The notes below the pieces were generated by a model. The model saw only the letters and a list, made by a program, of their open reading frames with translations. It did not search any database and had not been told where the DNA came from. From Candidatus Melainabacteria bacterium (GTDB lineage: Bacteria; Cyanobacteriota; Vampirovibrionia; Obscuribacterales; Obscuribacteraceae): a stretch of 64,000 bases of DNA. Both the position numbers and the translations under genes were made by a program. This document shows, one piece after another, positions 7,799 to 15,913 of the stretch. Every line of letters starts with the position of its first letter. Position 1 is the first letter of the stretch. The stretch is from positions 1-64,000 of the forward strand of contig RXJR01000024.1 in the NCBI GenBank assembly GCA_003963305.1, in the 5' to 3' direction.

Positions 7799-9457
7799 TT
7801 ACGGAACGAAGTAGCTGACGATCCATAACGCGCCGATGAACAAGAAGACAAAACCAATGCGCGTCCCCATCGAAACTCCATTGTTGCGCTCCCCAGCAGC
7901 CTTGCTTGCCCGTCCCATGAGGAAAAACATAAACGCCATACCAATACAAAAAATTGGTGTGAAATAATGCAGCAACCAGATCGGTGTATTACTCGGCAGA
8001 CGCACGATGCACAATTTGGGAGGTCTGCCGGCTTGGGAAGCGTTGATAGGCTCCGGCAAAAACTGTTTACCGTTGCTGAATGCCACTAAATAGATCGTTC
8101 CGGGAACGGAGCCTGCAATGAATTTGCTGTTGCGATCGAATGCGTGAGCAAAGAATTTACGCACTTCGCCGCCGGGCAATTTTTCAATCGCGCGTAAACA
8201 GTGGATACCACCGCCATACGGAGCCGCTTCTCTCAGCCATTTTCCATTTTCAGCAGACTCGAGAATTTTCTCGAGCGGTAAATTGTTCACAGGAACGTCG
8301 ACAAAATCCTGCACATTCTCGCTGCCACTCTCGAGCCGATCGATAGAGGGAGTCTCAGGTCTGAGGCTGACGGGATTCTGCGATAGTTCTCCCAATTGAA
8401 TTTCGCCCTGACGGCTTGGATATTCGCGTCGCTGTTGAAACCAGGAGCTGGCAATCTTCGAAATCAGTTCAAGCTGGCGCACCACCTTTAGCTCAGGTCC
8501 GTTCTTAGCGTATAGAACCGTACCGTCCTCGCGTTGCAAACCAAGGGGCGTCTCTTCGAACCAGATTTCTCTGTTCAGCAGCGAGCTCAGAATGGACTCC
8601 TTGAAGTCCATCAGATCTGGTCCCATGGCGGTGACAGTGGCAACAAAGGTTTGATTTCCAACTTTGTAGGTCGGGTCACCATTTGCCGAAATAACAAGGT
8701 CAATCTGACCGTCCGAAGTCTTGTATGCAGTGCCCTTCAGATGATTCAGTTGTGTTGGTTTCGTTGAACTGGTGTTCAATACATTGAGCATCATGAAACC
8801 ACAGAAAATCAAAACACCGACGACAATGAGCGACATCACAACGCCACTGGCTCGCTGCATCGAAATCAGCAGGCTCTGCATTGCATCGCTTTTAGTTCCA
8901 TCTTTCTTCTTGCCCGGCCGCGAACGTGGAAGATCCGCTGGAGGTGTTGGAGGTTCGACGTCTTTGAAGCGACTGGAGCGAGTTGCACCTGTCCTGACCG
9001 GCGCCGACTCAATACTTTCGGATGGAAGAGCCTTCACTTCAGGCAAAGGTCTGTTCAATGTTGCCATAGATGACTGCGACATCGTGTTGGCGCGTCGAAA
9101 TAACGTCTCGGCATCGGCGTCGAGTCCGAGCTGCTGATAAGTCGATGCCAGACGCAGCACCATATCAATAACCATTGGGTGCTTGCGCCCAAGCACCTTT
9201 TCGCCGATGACGAGCAACCGCTTGTAGTGCGCCATCGCCTCGGTGTAACGGCCCATCTGATAATAAATGTCACCGAGACTTTGCAGGCAGGCGATAGTAT
9301 CGGGATCGCTGGCACCGAAATTGCGTTCCAGCACCTCGAATGCCCTGCGGTAGATAGGCTCGGCAGCACTGTAGTTCTTCTGCTTAAACGCCTGCGCGGC
9401 ATACTCTAACGATGCTACGACATCGCTAAGTTCTCGTTCTGAATCTCCGGCAGGCAT
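7799..9457 (-). CDS. TPR-containing membrane protein
   Basis: 552 residues of unknown function. Residues 14-135 contain three or four tetratricopeptide repeats with the 42-residue spacing typical of kinesin-light-chain-like TPRs (AEPIYRRAFEVLERNFG, TEAMAHYKRLLVIGEKVLG, ADAETLFRRA). A basic Pro-rich linker is followed by a membrane helix near 205-227, an extracytoplasmic domain of about 230 residues, and two more helices at the C-terminus near 485-505 and 530-550. The TPRs probably face the cytoplasm as a protein-binding platform. No catalytic motif was seen. It precedes the trp leader on the same strand. Confidence 0.75.
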   Translation of the reverse strand: MPAGDSERELSDVVASLEYAAQAFKQKNYSAAEPIYRRAFEVLERNFGASDPDTIACLQSLGDIYYQMGRYTEAMAHYKRLLVIGEKVLGRKHPMVIDMVLRLASTYQQLGLDADAETLFRRANTMSQSSMATLNRPLPEVKALPSESIESAPVRTGATRSSRFKDVEPPTPPADLPRSRPGKKKDGTKSDAMQSLLISMQRASGVVMSLIVVGVLIFCGFMMLNVLNTSSTKPTQLNHLKGTAYKTSDGQIDLVISANGDPTYKVGNQTFVATVTAMGPDLMDFKESILSSLLNREIWFEETPLGLQREDGTVLYAKNGPELKVVRQLELISKIASSWFQQRREYPSRQGEIQLGELSQNPVSLRPETPSIDRLESGSENVQDFVDVPVNNLPLEKILESAENGKWLREAAPYGGGIHCLRAIEKLPGGEVRKFFAHAFDRNSKFIAGSVPGTIYLVAFSNGKQFLPEPINASQAGRPPKLCIVRLPSNTPIWLLHYFTPIFCIGMAFMFFLMGRASKAAGERNNGVSMGTRIGFVFLFIGALWIVSYFVP

Positions 9458-9521
9458 CCACTAATCTCGGGTACTGTCATAAAAAACATACCCGAAATCG
9501 GTGGATAATCCCAGGAAATAG

Positions 9522-10037
9522 TCACCGATTCCGACTTGTCTGACTGCTCTGAGTGCCATGGTAATTGAAGAAGCTTCCGCTTAAAATGGCTCGGCGAGCG
9601 GCTTGAATGTCGGCTTCAGACATAGCATAAGAGCCGACAGACCTGACCATGGCTCGCCCTCCTCTCGGCAACATACCGGTCTGGTTAGAGTCGGCAGCGT
9701 GTGAGTTGTAAGCATTAGAGACACCACTCTGTGCAGCAGTCCAGGAGTCTACCGTTGAGTTTGGTGCAGATACCCCGTTTGAATAGTCAAACGGTTGGTT
9801 GGAAAATCCGGGGTTGTTTCCGGCAGCAACGCCGCCTGAAATGTTCTCTCCTTGATTGATTGCTGGGTAGTCGAAGTTGTACTGAGAACTAACCGATGGC
9901 GCTGCACCGGGTGCTTTATAGGCAATCTGATTTCTTGCCGAACTCGGCACCGCGTACATCTGCCCTTGCGCTTGTGCGCATTGCGGCAGAAGCGCGCAAA
10001 CGAGAGCTAGCAGCATTGCTGCTAAAAGTGGTTGCAT
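9522..10037 (-). CDS. Small secreted protein, unknown function
   Basis: 171 residues. A clear Sec signal peptide ends at an AQA/Q site near residue 24. The mature part is rich in Ser, Asn, Ala, Gly and Gln, with no cysteines and low predicted order, resembling an extracellular or cell-surface filler protein. The start ATG 10037 has GGGAGG seven bases upstream. A well-formed promoter with repeated upstream boxes precedes it. The protein encoded at 11230-11805 has a similar style, suggesting a loose family, but no conserved domain was recognised. Confidence 0.7.
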   Translation of the reverse strand: MQPLLAAMLLALVCALLPQCAQAQGQMYAVPSSARNQIAYKAPGAAPSVSSQYNFDYPAINQGENISGGVAAGNNPGFSNQPFDYSNGVSAPNSTVDSWTAAQSGVSNAYNSHAADSNQTGMLPRGGRAMVRSVGSYAMSEADIQAARRAILSGSFFNYHGTQSSQTSRNR

Positions 10038-10111
10038 AGTAACCTCCCAAGTTGCAAGGCAACTTCGGCAGTGAGAATCTGGTAATGGAGCTAATCGGGC
10101 TCCATGTCAGT

Positions 10112-10140
10112 TATATACGGGTACGAATATTTTTGGACAA
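10112..10140 (-). promoter_or_regulatory. Sigma-70-type promoter of the small secreted protein gene
   Basis: On the minus strand TTGTCC (10140-10135) lies 17 bases from TATATA (10117-10112). This optimal spacing and near-consensus -10 sit about 75 bases upstream of the start at 10037. The repeat cluster 10141-10204 lies immediately upstream of the -35. Confidence 0.65.
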
Positions 10141-10204
10141 TCGGTCAGAAATTTCGGTCAAGAATTTTCGGTCAAAAAAAAATTTCGATCAAGCGTTTCG
10201 GTCG
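10141..10204 (-). promoter_or_regulatory. Five direct repeats upstream of a promoter (activator-site candidates)
   Basis: The plus strand has TCGGTCA at 10141, 10154 and 10168, TCGATCA at 10185 and TCGGTCG at 10198, mostly preceded by TT or AT. Start-to-start spacings are 13, 14, 17 and 13 bases. On the minus strand they read TGACCGA and end right at the -35 box of the downstream promoter, the position expected for an array of activator-binding sites. The cognate regulator is unknown. Confidence 0.5.
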
Positions 10205-10301
10205 GCATCATCATACGATCTGCCACCAAATATAGTGCTTCGCCCTGGAGCGCAAGTCGGCGAGGACATGACCCACGCCCCAGCTACGAAGCTCCTGAAC
10301 C

Positions 10302-11018
10302 TTAGTGGAAGGTATCGACGTCAGTTTGCGCTTGAATCAAGCGCCAATATTTGGCCAGGTCGGCACTTGGTTCTGGTGGTCTTCTAAATCCTTCTCCAGT
10401 CCCGTATGGATTGTGAATAGTCCAGGAATCTTTTACTGCTTCGGCATATTTCTTAGCATCGGCATCGATCTTAGCAATTTGTTCGGGAGTCATGTGAGAA
10501 CGTACTTCAGCGGTAATCTTCTTCTCTTGCTCTCGTGCGCGCTGCTGCACCAATTCATGCATTGGGCACTTAGGGGCCTCGGGGAATTCACCAGGCATAA
10601 GTGTCATTTGCAGTCCCCAGTTGCTCACTGCATCTTTATACTTCTGAATCGCTTTCTCTTCCTCTTCGTAAGCCTTGTACTTGGCTTGCTCCTTTGGATC
10701 TTTGCTGTTCTTCATGCCTTCGACGACCTTTTCCTGGATCTGCTCGTCGAGTGTCTGGTGATGCTTGCCAAAAAATTCCTGTACACCATGCCAGACTTTT
10801 TCCAAGCCGGTGGCATGATCTTTGGCTTCCTGTCCGAACCCTGTCAAATCAACTTGCGGTAGAAATTGCGAAACATCCTTCAAACCCTTATCGAGCTGTT
10901 TGAAAATGTGCTGGCTGCCTTGATCGTAAATTCCAATACGTGTGCTCTCCAGAACGTCAATTTTTTCTGCAGTGCGCACGCGTTCGGATGGATCTTCTAG
11001 TAATTGTTTAAAGCTCAT
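10302..11018 (-). CDS. Charged soluble protein of unknown function, possible Pho-type regulation
   Basis: 238 residues from ATG 11018, chosen because AGGAG lies eight bases upstream; the frame runs on to 11066 without support. There is no signal peptide or membrane helix. The sequence is strongly helical and rich in Lys, Glu and Gln, with a central segment of alternating charge (roughly residues 85-145) and a Pro-rich part carrying CPMHELVQ. No family was recognised. A Pho-box-like promoter precedes it, so a role in phosphate response is possible but only inferred. Confidence 0.65.
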   Translation of the reverse strand: MSFKQLLEDPSERVRTAEKIDVLESTRIGIYDQGSQHIFKQLDKGLKDVSQFLPQVDLTGFGQEAKDHATGLEKVWHGVQEFFGKHHQTLDEQIQEKVVEGMKNSKDPKEQAKYKAYEEEEKAIQKYKDAVSNWGLQMTLMPGEFPEAPKCPMHELVQQRAREQEKKITAEVRSHMTPEQIAKIDADAKKYAEAVKDSWTIHNPYGTGEGFRRPPEPSADLAKYWRLIQAQTDVDTFH

Positions 11019-11058
11019 GATGCAGCTCCTGGTAAAATCGGGCGGGCCACAAGATTCT

Positions 11059-11074
11059 GACAACAAATGTTGTC
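11059..11074. promoter_or_regulatory. Palindrome GACAAC-AAAT-GTTGTC in the 5' leader
   Basis: A perfect 6-bp inverted repeat with a 4-base spacer. It lies between the putative -10 element at 11113-11118 and the start codon at 11018 of the charged protein gene. It could be an operator or a small mRNA hairpin. Confidence 0.35.
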
Positions 11075-11112
11075 GGGGTGTTTCTTATGGAGAGAAAGGC
11101 ATCTCTGAGGCT

Positions 11113-11158
11113 AATATATGCGACCGCTCGTGACAACCTTGTGACAACTGCGTGACAC
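11113..11158 (-). promoter_or_regulatory. Pho-box-like promoter: three 11-bp direct repeats plus -10
   Basis: On the plus strand GTGACAAC, GTGACAAC and GTGACAC begin at 11130, 11141 and 11152, exactly 11 bases apart. On the minus strand they read GTTGTCAC repeats, very like the E. coli Pho-box half-site CTGTCAT/GTTGTCAC. Eight bases past the last 11-bp unit comes TATATT (11118-11113). No -35 hexamer is needed in PhoB-dependent promoters, where the box replaces it. The downstream gene is the charged protein at 10302-11018. Confidence 0.5.
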
Positions 11159-11162
11159 TCGG

Positions 11163-11181
11163 AAAAGCGGAGAGCCTCCGC
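11163..11181 (-). terminator. Intrinsic terminator after the secreted protein gene
   Basis: On the minus strand GCGGAG-GCT-CTCCGC forms a 6-bp GC-rich stem with a three-base loop followed by TTTTCC. It lies about 50 bases past the stop codon at 11230. A second, plus-oriented hairpin (CCTCCG 11175-11180 with CGGAGG 11196-11201, then ATTTTTT) overlaps it. Confidence 0.5.
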
Positions 11182-11229
11182 CTCGAAAATGAAGACGGAG
11201 GATTTTTTCAGACTCGCATTGCACTGCAG

Positions 11230-11805
11230 CTAGTTGGGATAGCCCCAGGCGTCCGGCAGCGCGCTGCGATGACCGGTCGTCAATCCGGGGTTATAGATTC
11301 CGCGCTCGATTCTATGACTCTCGTCGAATCCGTAGAACGGAGGGGGTCCGTCGTAGCCCTCGTCTCCATAGATCAAATCAGCATTGCCGGCGGAATTGCG
11401 CACAAAGCTATCGGTCGATGTGGGAGGCAAAAACATCAGGCGTCCGAAAGTGCGATCGAGAATCGCTGTTCTCGCCGGAGCCATGACAACTCCCTGCGTC
11501 CCCGTCGTGCGCGGTGCGCCATGAACAGGTCGGCGTGTCGGGCCTGACGCGTTGCCGTAGGTTCCGCCCGTTCCTGATGTGCCGACTCCACCTGAAACAC
11601 CCGACTCAACACTCTGAGAATAATTGGCCGACGCAGCAGAAAGACTGGAGGCACCCAGATCGAATTCCTGATAAGCCCCTGAAACTGGTGCGGCATAAGC
11701 GATGTCTGATTCGGCAGCCTGCGCGGGGGCATTAAAGAACATGAGGGCTGCAAATCCAAGAACTTGTAATTCAATTTCTCGTCCTGATTTGTTTTTTCGA
11801 TGCAT
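11230..11805 (-). CDS. Secreted Ser/Gly-rich protein, unknown function
   Basis: 191 residues from ATG 11805. This start is preferred because it gives a normal signal peptide: a basic N-terminus (MHRKNKSGR), a hydrophobic core, and an APAQA/A cleavage site near residue 31. The mature protein is rich in Ser, Gly, Ala and Tyr up to about residue 110, then turns into a Pro/Arg-rich C-terminal half. No domain was recognised. Composition and size resemble the secreted protein at 9522-10037. The frame is open upstream to 11868, without a good ribosome site. Confidence 0.65.
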   Translation of the reverse strand: MHRKNKSGREIELQVLGFAALMFFNAPAQAAESDIAYAAPVSGAYQEFDLGASSLSAASANYSQSVESGVSGGVGTSGTGGTYGNASGPTRRPVHGAPRTTGTQGVVMAPARTAILDRTFGRLMFLPPTSTDSFVRNSAGNADLIYGDEGYDGPPPFYGFDESHRIERGIYNPGLTTGHRSALPDAWGYPN

Positions 11806-11889
11806 TGCTTTATCTCTCGAGAGGAACGACATCCTGCACATGTCCATGATGAGAGACTGGAGCATCATAAGACTGGAATAAGCCGTGAA

Positions 11890-13590
11890 TTATTTGGGTA
11901 TGTGTTCAGACTGGCTCGACTGGACTGAGATGGGCGCGGTTGAGACCTCTAAGAGGCTGTATTCACCTTCGTCTTTGACTTTCCGAAGCCCCGGACATAC
12001 CGCCGGTAAAAGGTCTGAGACGCTGCTTTCCGCAATCAGCACATGCGGCGCCGGCGTGTCTCGCACAAATCGCAGGTAATCATCGACGGTGGAAAGACTG
12101 TTTATAGGTTTGCGCACATAAAACAGAGAGCCCGGAGCAAATCGTAAGAAACTTCCGACGCTTGAATTCTGAGCGGCGACAGTGCGGTACAGAGAGCGAA
12201 GAGATCTATTTTTCACCTCGTCATAGCAATGCAACGATGCGGCCAGCGAAGCAGTAATACCCAGCGACAGACCACAAACACTGATAGTCAAAACTTGAGC
12301 TGAGCGACGCGCCCTGTGCGCGAAAAAAGTGACAAAAGGAGCAATCGCCAGAGAGAGTGCAAGAACCAAAAGGTCATTTCGATCACATCTGAATCTAAAC
12401 AGCAAAGCAGCCCCGACTGGTGCTGCAAGCAAAATGAAATTGGCTATCGAGGCTGATAGCACTATTCTTGAGGTTTTTCCAAGTCGAATCAAATAGTCCA
12501 TCGAAATAGCCACAAGCACCGACATTGGAACGGCGCAAGGCACAATGTAAGTAGCCAACTTCGCTGAAGACAGGGAGAACGCCGTCAGGATCACAGCTAT
12601 CCAGACCATAGAAAATCGCACCAGCCTGGAACGAATCCGAGTAGCAGGGCCAAATAATTGACGGACCGGTGAGACGAAACCAGTAAGAAACGAAGTCCAC
12701 GGCAATGTACCGACCGCAAACACAACCAGATAAAAGTACCAGGGCTCCTGGTGACTGAGAGCTCCCTGCAAGCGGGAGAAATGCTGCCTTACGAAAAACT
12801 CCTGAAAGAAGGCACCCCGTGTATGCACGCACTCGTAGAGGTACCACGGCAAATTCACAGCCATAATTATGGCCAGAGCGCTGAACACGCCGAATGATGA
12901 GAGCCCGGCAAACAACTTGAAAAAGTAATCTGCAAAAGGCGGTTTTGCTGAGGCTGCCGAATGGTTCGACGACAACACCGCAGATGGTGCCACAGCAGCC
13001 CCAATCAGCTGTTTCAAAAGTATTATTGCAACAACCAAAACTATAGCAATTGGGCCTTTAATCAGAACGGCTAATGCCAACAGGAAATAGCCCAGAAGTA
13101 AATAATGCCCATTCGCGCTGGTGCAGGCATAGTAAAAAATAGACAACAGCGAACTGCTCAAACATGCACTCAGAGGCATATCGGTCAAGCTAAGACGCCC
13201 GACAATTCCGAAAAGTGGCATCGTCAGCAAAACCAGCGCACTGAAAAAGCCGACCCGACGAAGATGTAGTTTCGAAAGTATATATCCAGTAAAGAGCGCT
13301 GAGGCGATAGCAGCAAGTGCCGACGGCAATCGAGCCGCGAATTCGCTGATTCCAAATAACTTGTAAGCACCGATTATTAGCCAGTAAATGCCAATCGGTT
13401 TCTCGAAAAAAGTGTGGAAATTCAAATAGGGAGTAAGGAATTCCCGCCTTTCCAACATCTCACGGGAGGCTTCAGTATAAAAGCCTTCGCTTGGATCAAT
13501 AACACCAAATAAATTCAACGAAAGGAGCAGACCCAGCGACGCCAGCGCGAAGCTGATTATGACCCATTTCTGATACTCTCTAGAAAGCAT
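11890..13590 (-). CDS. ArnT-like GT-C glycosyltransferase (PMT family)
   Basis: About 566 residues with roughly a dozen membrane helices. The first extracytoplasmic loop reads IDPSEGFYTEASREML, then LTPYLNFHTFFEKPIGIYWLI. It matches the DE/SExxY and FEKPPxxYW signatures of the ArnT/PMT_2 family, which transfers lipid-linked sugars to lipid A or other periplasmic acceptors. A soluble C-terminal domain follows the helices. ATG 13590 is preferred; an in-frame TTG at 13605 is possible. The substrate cannot be told from sequence. The gene upstream ends within about 35 bases on the same strand. Confidence 0.82.
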   Translation of the reverse strand: MLSREYQKWVIISFALASLGLLLSLNLFGVIDPSEGFYTEASREMLERREFLTPYLNFHTFFEKPIGIYWLIIGAYKLFGISEFAARLPSALAAIASALFTGYILSKLHLRRVGFFSALVLLTMPLFGIVGRLSLTDMPLSACLSSSLLSIFYYACTSANGHYLLLGYFLLALAVLIKGPIAIVLVVAIILLKQLIGAAVAPSAVLSSNHSAASAKPPFADYFFKLFAGLSSFGVFSALAIIMAVNLPWYLYECVHTRGAFFQEFFVRQHFSRLQGALSHQEPWYFYLVVFAVGTLPWTSFLTGFVSPVRQLFGPATRIRSRLVRFSMVWIAVILTAFSLSSAKLATYIVPCAVPMSVLVAISMDYLIRLGKTSRIVLSASIANFILLAAPVGAALLFRFRCDRNDLLVLALSLAIAPFVTFFAHRARRSAQVLTISVCGLSLGITASLAASLHCYDEVKNRSLRSLYRTVAAQNSSVGSFLRFAPGSLFYVRKPINSLSTVDDYLRFVRDTPAPHVLIAESSVSDLLPAVCPGLRKVKDEGEYSLLEVSTAPISVQSSQSEHIPK

Positions 13591-13623
13591 CGTCTTTGAT
13601 TCCAACCAATATTCCGTTCAGAT

Positions 13624-13914
13624 TTATTCAGTTAATGCAGTCAGGACCGCGCTGGTAGTTTCCTCAGCGCACGGGCTATTCATCGAACTTACGGTTATGA
13701 GCAGCTCCGTACAGTCGTCGCAACCGGGCACACAAGTAATAACAATGCTGTGAGAGCCGCGATCGAACAACTGCCCGGTTAGACCGTCCTGGCAGGTTTC
13801 CACAATGTTCCACCCCAGACTTTCGAGCCTTTTTGCAAAGTGCCTCAGCGCCTGCTTTGAACCTGCGGCAAATGTGACCTTTTTGTCAACGACGCATACA
13901 TCAGGTGTGTACAT
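13624..13914 (-). CDS. Small cysteine-containing protein, unknown
   Basis: 96 residues from ATG 13914, supported by GAGGG eight bases upstream; longer starts would overlap the next gene. It contains five cysteines, including VPGCDDC in a predicted beta-hairpin and one near the C-terminus. The pattern of short strands and helices suggests a small compact domain. No family was recognised. It lies 10 bases after the fatty-acid-hydroxylase-like gene and is probably cotranscribed with it. Confidence 0.55.
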   Translation of the reverse strand: MYTPDVCVVDKKVTFAAGSKQALRHFAKRLESLGWNIVETCQDGLTGQLFDRGSHSIVITCVPGCDDCTELLITVSSMNSPCAEETTSAVLTALTE

Positions 13915-13924
13915 CTCATGACCC

Positions 13925-14518
13925 TCACGATACTTTCGAGGAGTGACGCAATGATCTTTGTCGCGGCAGTAAACCGGCGCGATAGAATTTCGCAATATCG
14001 GCATATGTGGGACGAACTGTCGTTCCCAGAACGAAATCTGCGAATGGAAATACAACGTTCATGTTTTTTGATGGATACTTATGATGCATCAGGTGGTGGC
14101 GCGCCAAATATTTATAGACAGGCCACTGACTGAAAAAACGCCCCTCAGGCTTGTGCATCTCCAGATGAATCAAGTTCCAGATCATGTGATGCAGCGCCAC
14201 CACTAGAACAAAAACAACCGCTCCAATTTTTGATATCAACGAAATAAACAGCGCAAATATCAGGGACTCGGCAACGCCTTCAGGAACACTCAAACGAATA
14301 CCCTTGTCTTCGCCTTTAGCCACAGGGCTATCTGTAAAGGCAACAGCATATGTTGAATGGTGCAAACCAGCGTGATGACGAAACACTTTTTCCAACGCTG
14401 GAATTTTGCTGGCCAAGAAAAAGCGCTGGTGCATAATGCGTGCGTGCACCTGGTGTTCAACGAACGACATGAGCACGCAAGAAAAGACAAACCATACAAA
14501 ACACTGGACGAAGAACAT
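13925..14518 (-). CDS. Fatty acid hydroxylase / sterol desaturase superfamily membrane protein
   Basis: 197 residues with about four membrane helices and the histidine clusters that bind the di-iron centre: EHQVHARIMH, HHAGLHHSTY, HHMIWNLIHLEMH and ARHHLMHHKY. The closing NMNVVFPFADFVLGT is typical of the superfamily. These enzymes hydroxylate or desaturate lipids in the membrane using O2; the lipid substrate here is unknown. ATG 14518 has GAAGG six bases upstream. Shorter than most family members (230-300 residues) but all His boxes are present. Confidence 0.82.
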   Translation of the reverse strand: MFFVQCFVWFVFSCVLMSFVEHQVHARIMHQRFFLASKIPALEKVFRHHAGLHHSTYAVAFTDSPVAKGEDKGIRLSVPEGVAESLIFALFISLISKIGAVVFVLVVALHHMIWNLIHLEMHKPEGRFFSQWPVYKYLARHHLMHHKYPSKNMNVVFPFADFVLGTTVRPTYADIAKFYRAGLLPRQRSLRHSSKVS

Positions 14519-14620
14519 CGGATACCTTCAAAACCATGATCAAAGCTAAGCGGACAAGCAAGTGATCTCATCTTCAGCGTAATAGGGAAAGGTGTGTTTC
14601 TGGTGTAGAAAGTGAATTCG

Positions 14621-15913
14621 TCAGGCTAGCGGCAACAAAATTTTGAAAGTCGACCCCTGACCGGATTCACTGGTAACACTGAGGGAACCTTTATATTTTT
14701 GAACGATCGTTTGAGCGATCGACAGTCCTAAACCACTGCCAGTACTACCTGTAGCGATATTCGCGGCGTTTGCACCTGTGGTTCCTGAGCGTGCTTTATC
14801 GGCTCGCCAGAAGCGGTCGAAGATTCTTGTCTGGTCCTCAGGACCGATGCCGACACCAAAATCTTGAACCTCAATCTGGACAAGGGATTTGTGCGCTTTC
14901 AAAAAGACCATCACCTTCGATTCCGATGGCGAATACTGAATGGCATTTTTTACAACGTTGGACAAGACCCTCTTGACGTCGACGTCAGATACTGAAACCT
15001 TCAAATCGGGGTTCTCGACGTGAGGAACAATCTGAATATTTTTTTGCTCAGCAAAAATAGATAATTCGGCAAGCACTTCAGTAAGCAACACTCCCAAGGT
15101 GGAACGCTCCTCCACTTGCGGTTCAATTGCCTCTACTCGAGCCAAGAGCAAAAGATCTTGCACGGTTCTATTCATCTGCTGCGCCGCATCGGAGATGGAA
15201 GAAATCAATTGTTTCTCCTGAGGTTCCAGCTGCGAATACTGGGCCAGAACATCAGCGTTCATCTTAATGGCAGTGATCGGTGACTTTAATTCATGAGACG
15301 CATCAGCCGTAAATTGAGAGAGCTTCTCAATTACGTTTCGCGCACATTTTAATGCCTCTTTCACAATCAGCCAGGTTGCCAGCGCCGTAAGTCCAAGACT
15401 GGACAGGAGCGCGAAGACAAGCCCATTTCGCAATCGCTCGCGCGCACGGTCAGTAAATTCCATAGACATGCCCGTACGAACATAGCCAACCAATTTCCCT
15501 TTGCGAAATACAGGTTCTGTAAGCAGTATTGCGTGCGGTTCCTTTTGCGTTTCAAAACCGGCCGTTACTGACAATGGCAAATTGAGCTTGATTCCGCCCT
15601 TCGAGGCTAGCAACGTCCCATCGTCGCTATACCATTGCAGGCCGAGGCTCTGTTGATTGACTACAGGTCCATGTTGCTCGAGAACATCCGGTATCTTGCC
15701 CTCCCTGTCAGTAAACGCATGCTCTCGAGCCTCCTCATCAGGCGGCTCGATTGATGTACTGATTGTCCGACTGAAGGTTTGCAGGTTCTTCTTGTCCTCA
15801 ACTTCAAGTTGATGACTCACCCACCAGTAAACAGCCACAGCAAAGAAACTAAATAGAACAAGAAAGACCGTAATGATAAGTGCAGTTAAACGGCGACCCA
15901 GGGCATCAAGCAT
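14621..15913 (-). CDS. Sensor histidine kinase, HAMP-less
   Basis: 430 residues. TM1 at about 10-32, a periplasmic sensor of about 130 residues, TM2 at about 165-185, then almost directly the HisKA domain with phosphoacceptor His207 in DASHELKSPITAIK. HATPase motifs are NVVKNAIQYSP (N box), DFGVGIG (G1), FDRFWRADKARS (F box) and GSGLGLSIAQTIV (G2). Only about 20 residues separate TM2 from the H box, so there is no full HAMP domain. The start overlaps the response-regulator stop by eight bases. The divergent RND metal-efflux-type pump suggests metal or envelope-stress sensing. Confidence 0.93.
   Translation of the reverse strand: MLDALGRRLTALIITVFLVLFSFFAVAVYWWVSHQLEVEDKKNLQTFSRTISTSIEPPDEEAREHAFTDREGKIPDVLEQHGPVVNQQSLGLQWYSDDGTLLASKGGIKLNLPLSVTAGFETQKEPHAILLTEPVFRKGKLVGYVRTGMSMEFTDRARERLRNGLVFALLSSLGLTALATWLIVKEALKCARNVIEKLSQFTADASHELKSPITAIKMNADVLAQYSQLEPQEKQLISSISDAAQQMNRTVQDLLLLARVEAIEPQVEERSTLGVLLTEVLAELSIFAEQKNIQIVPHVENPDLKVSVSDVDVKRVLSNVVKNAIQYSPSESKVMVFLKAHKSLVQIEVQDFGVGIGPEDQTRIFDRFWRADKARSGTTGANAANIATGSTGSGLGLSIAQTIVQKYKGSLSVTSESGQGSTFKILLPLA

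Noticed and set aside
7672-7944. The long minus-strand frame that continues upstream of the trp leader peptide
   Set aside because: It overlaps the TPR protein gene and has no start signal. Only the last 28 codons have the position and Trp content of a leader peptide.
11175-11208. Plus-oriented hairpin with a six-T tract
   Set aside because: No plus-strand gene precedes it. It overlaps the more relevant minus-strand terminator, so I did not list it separately.
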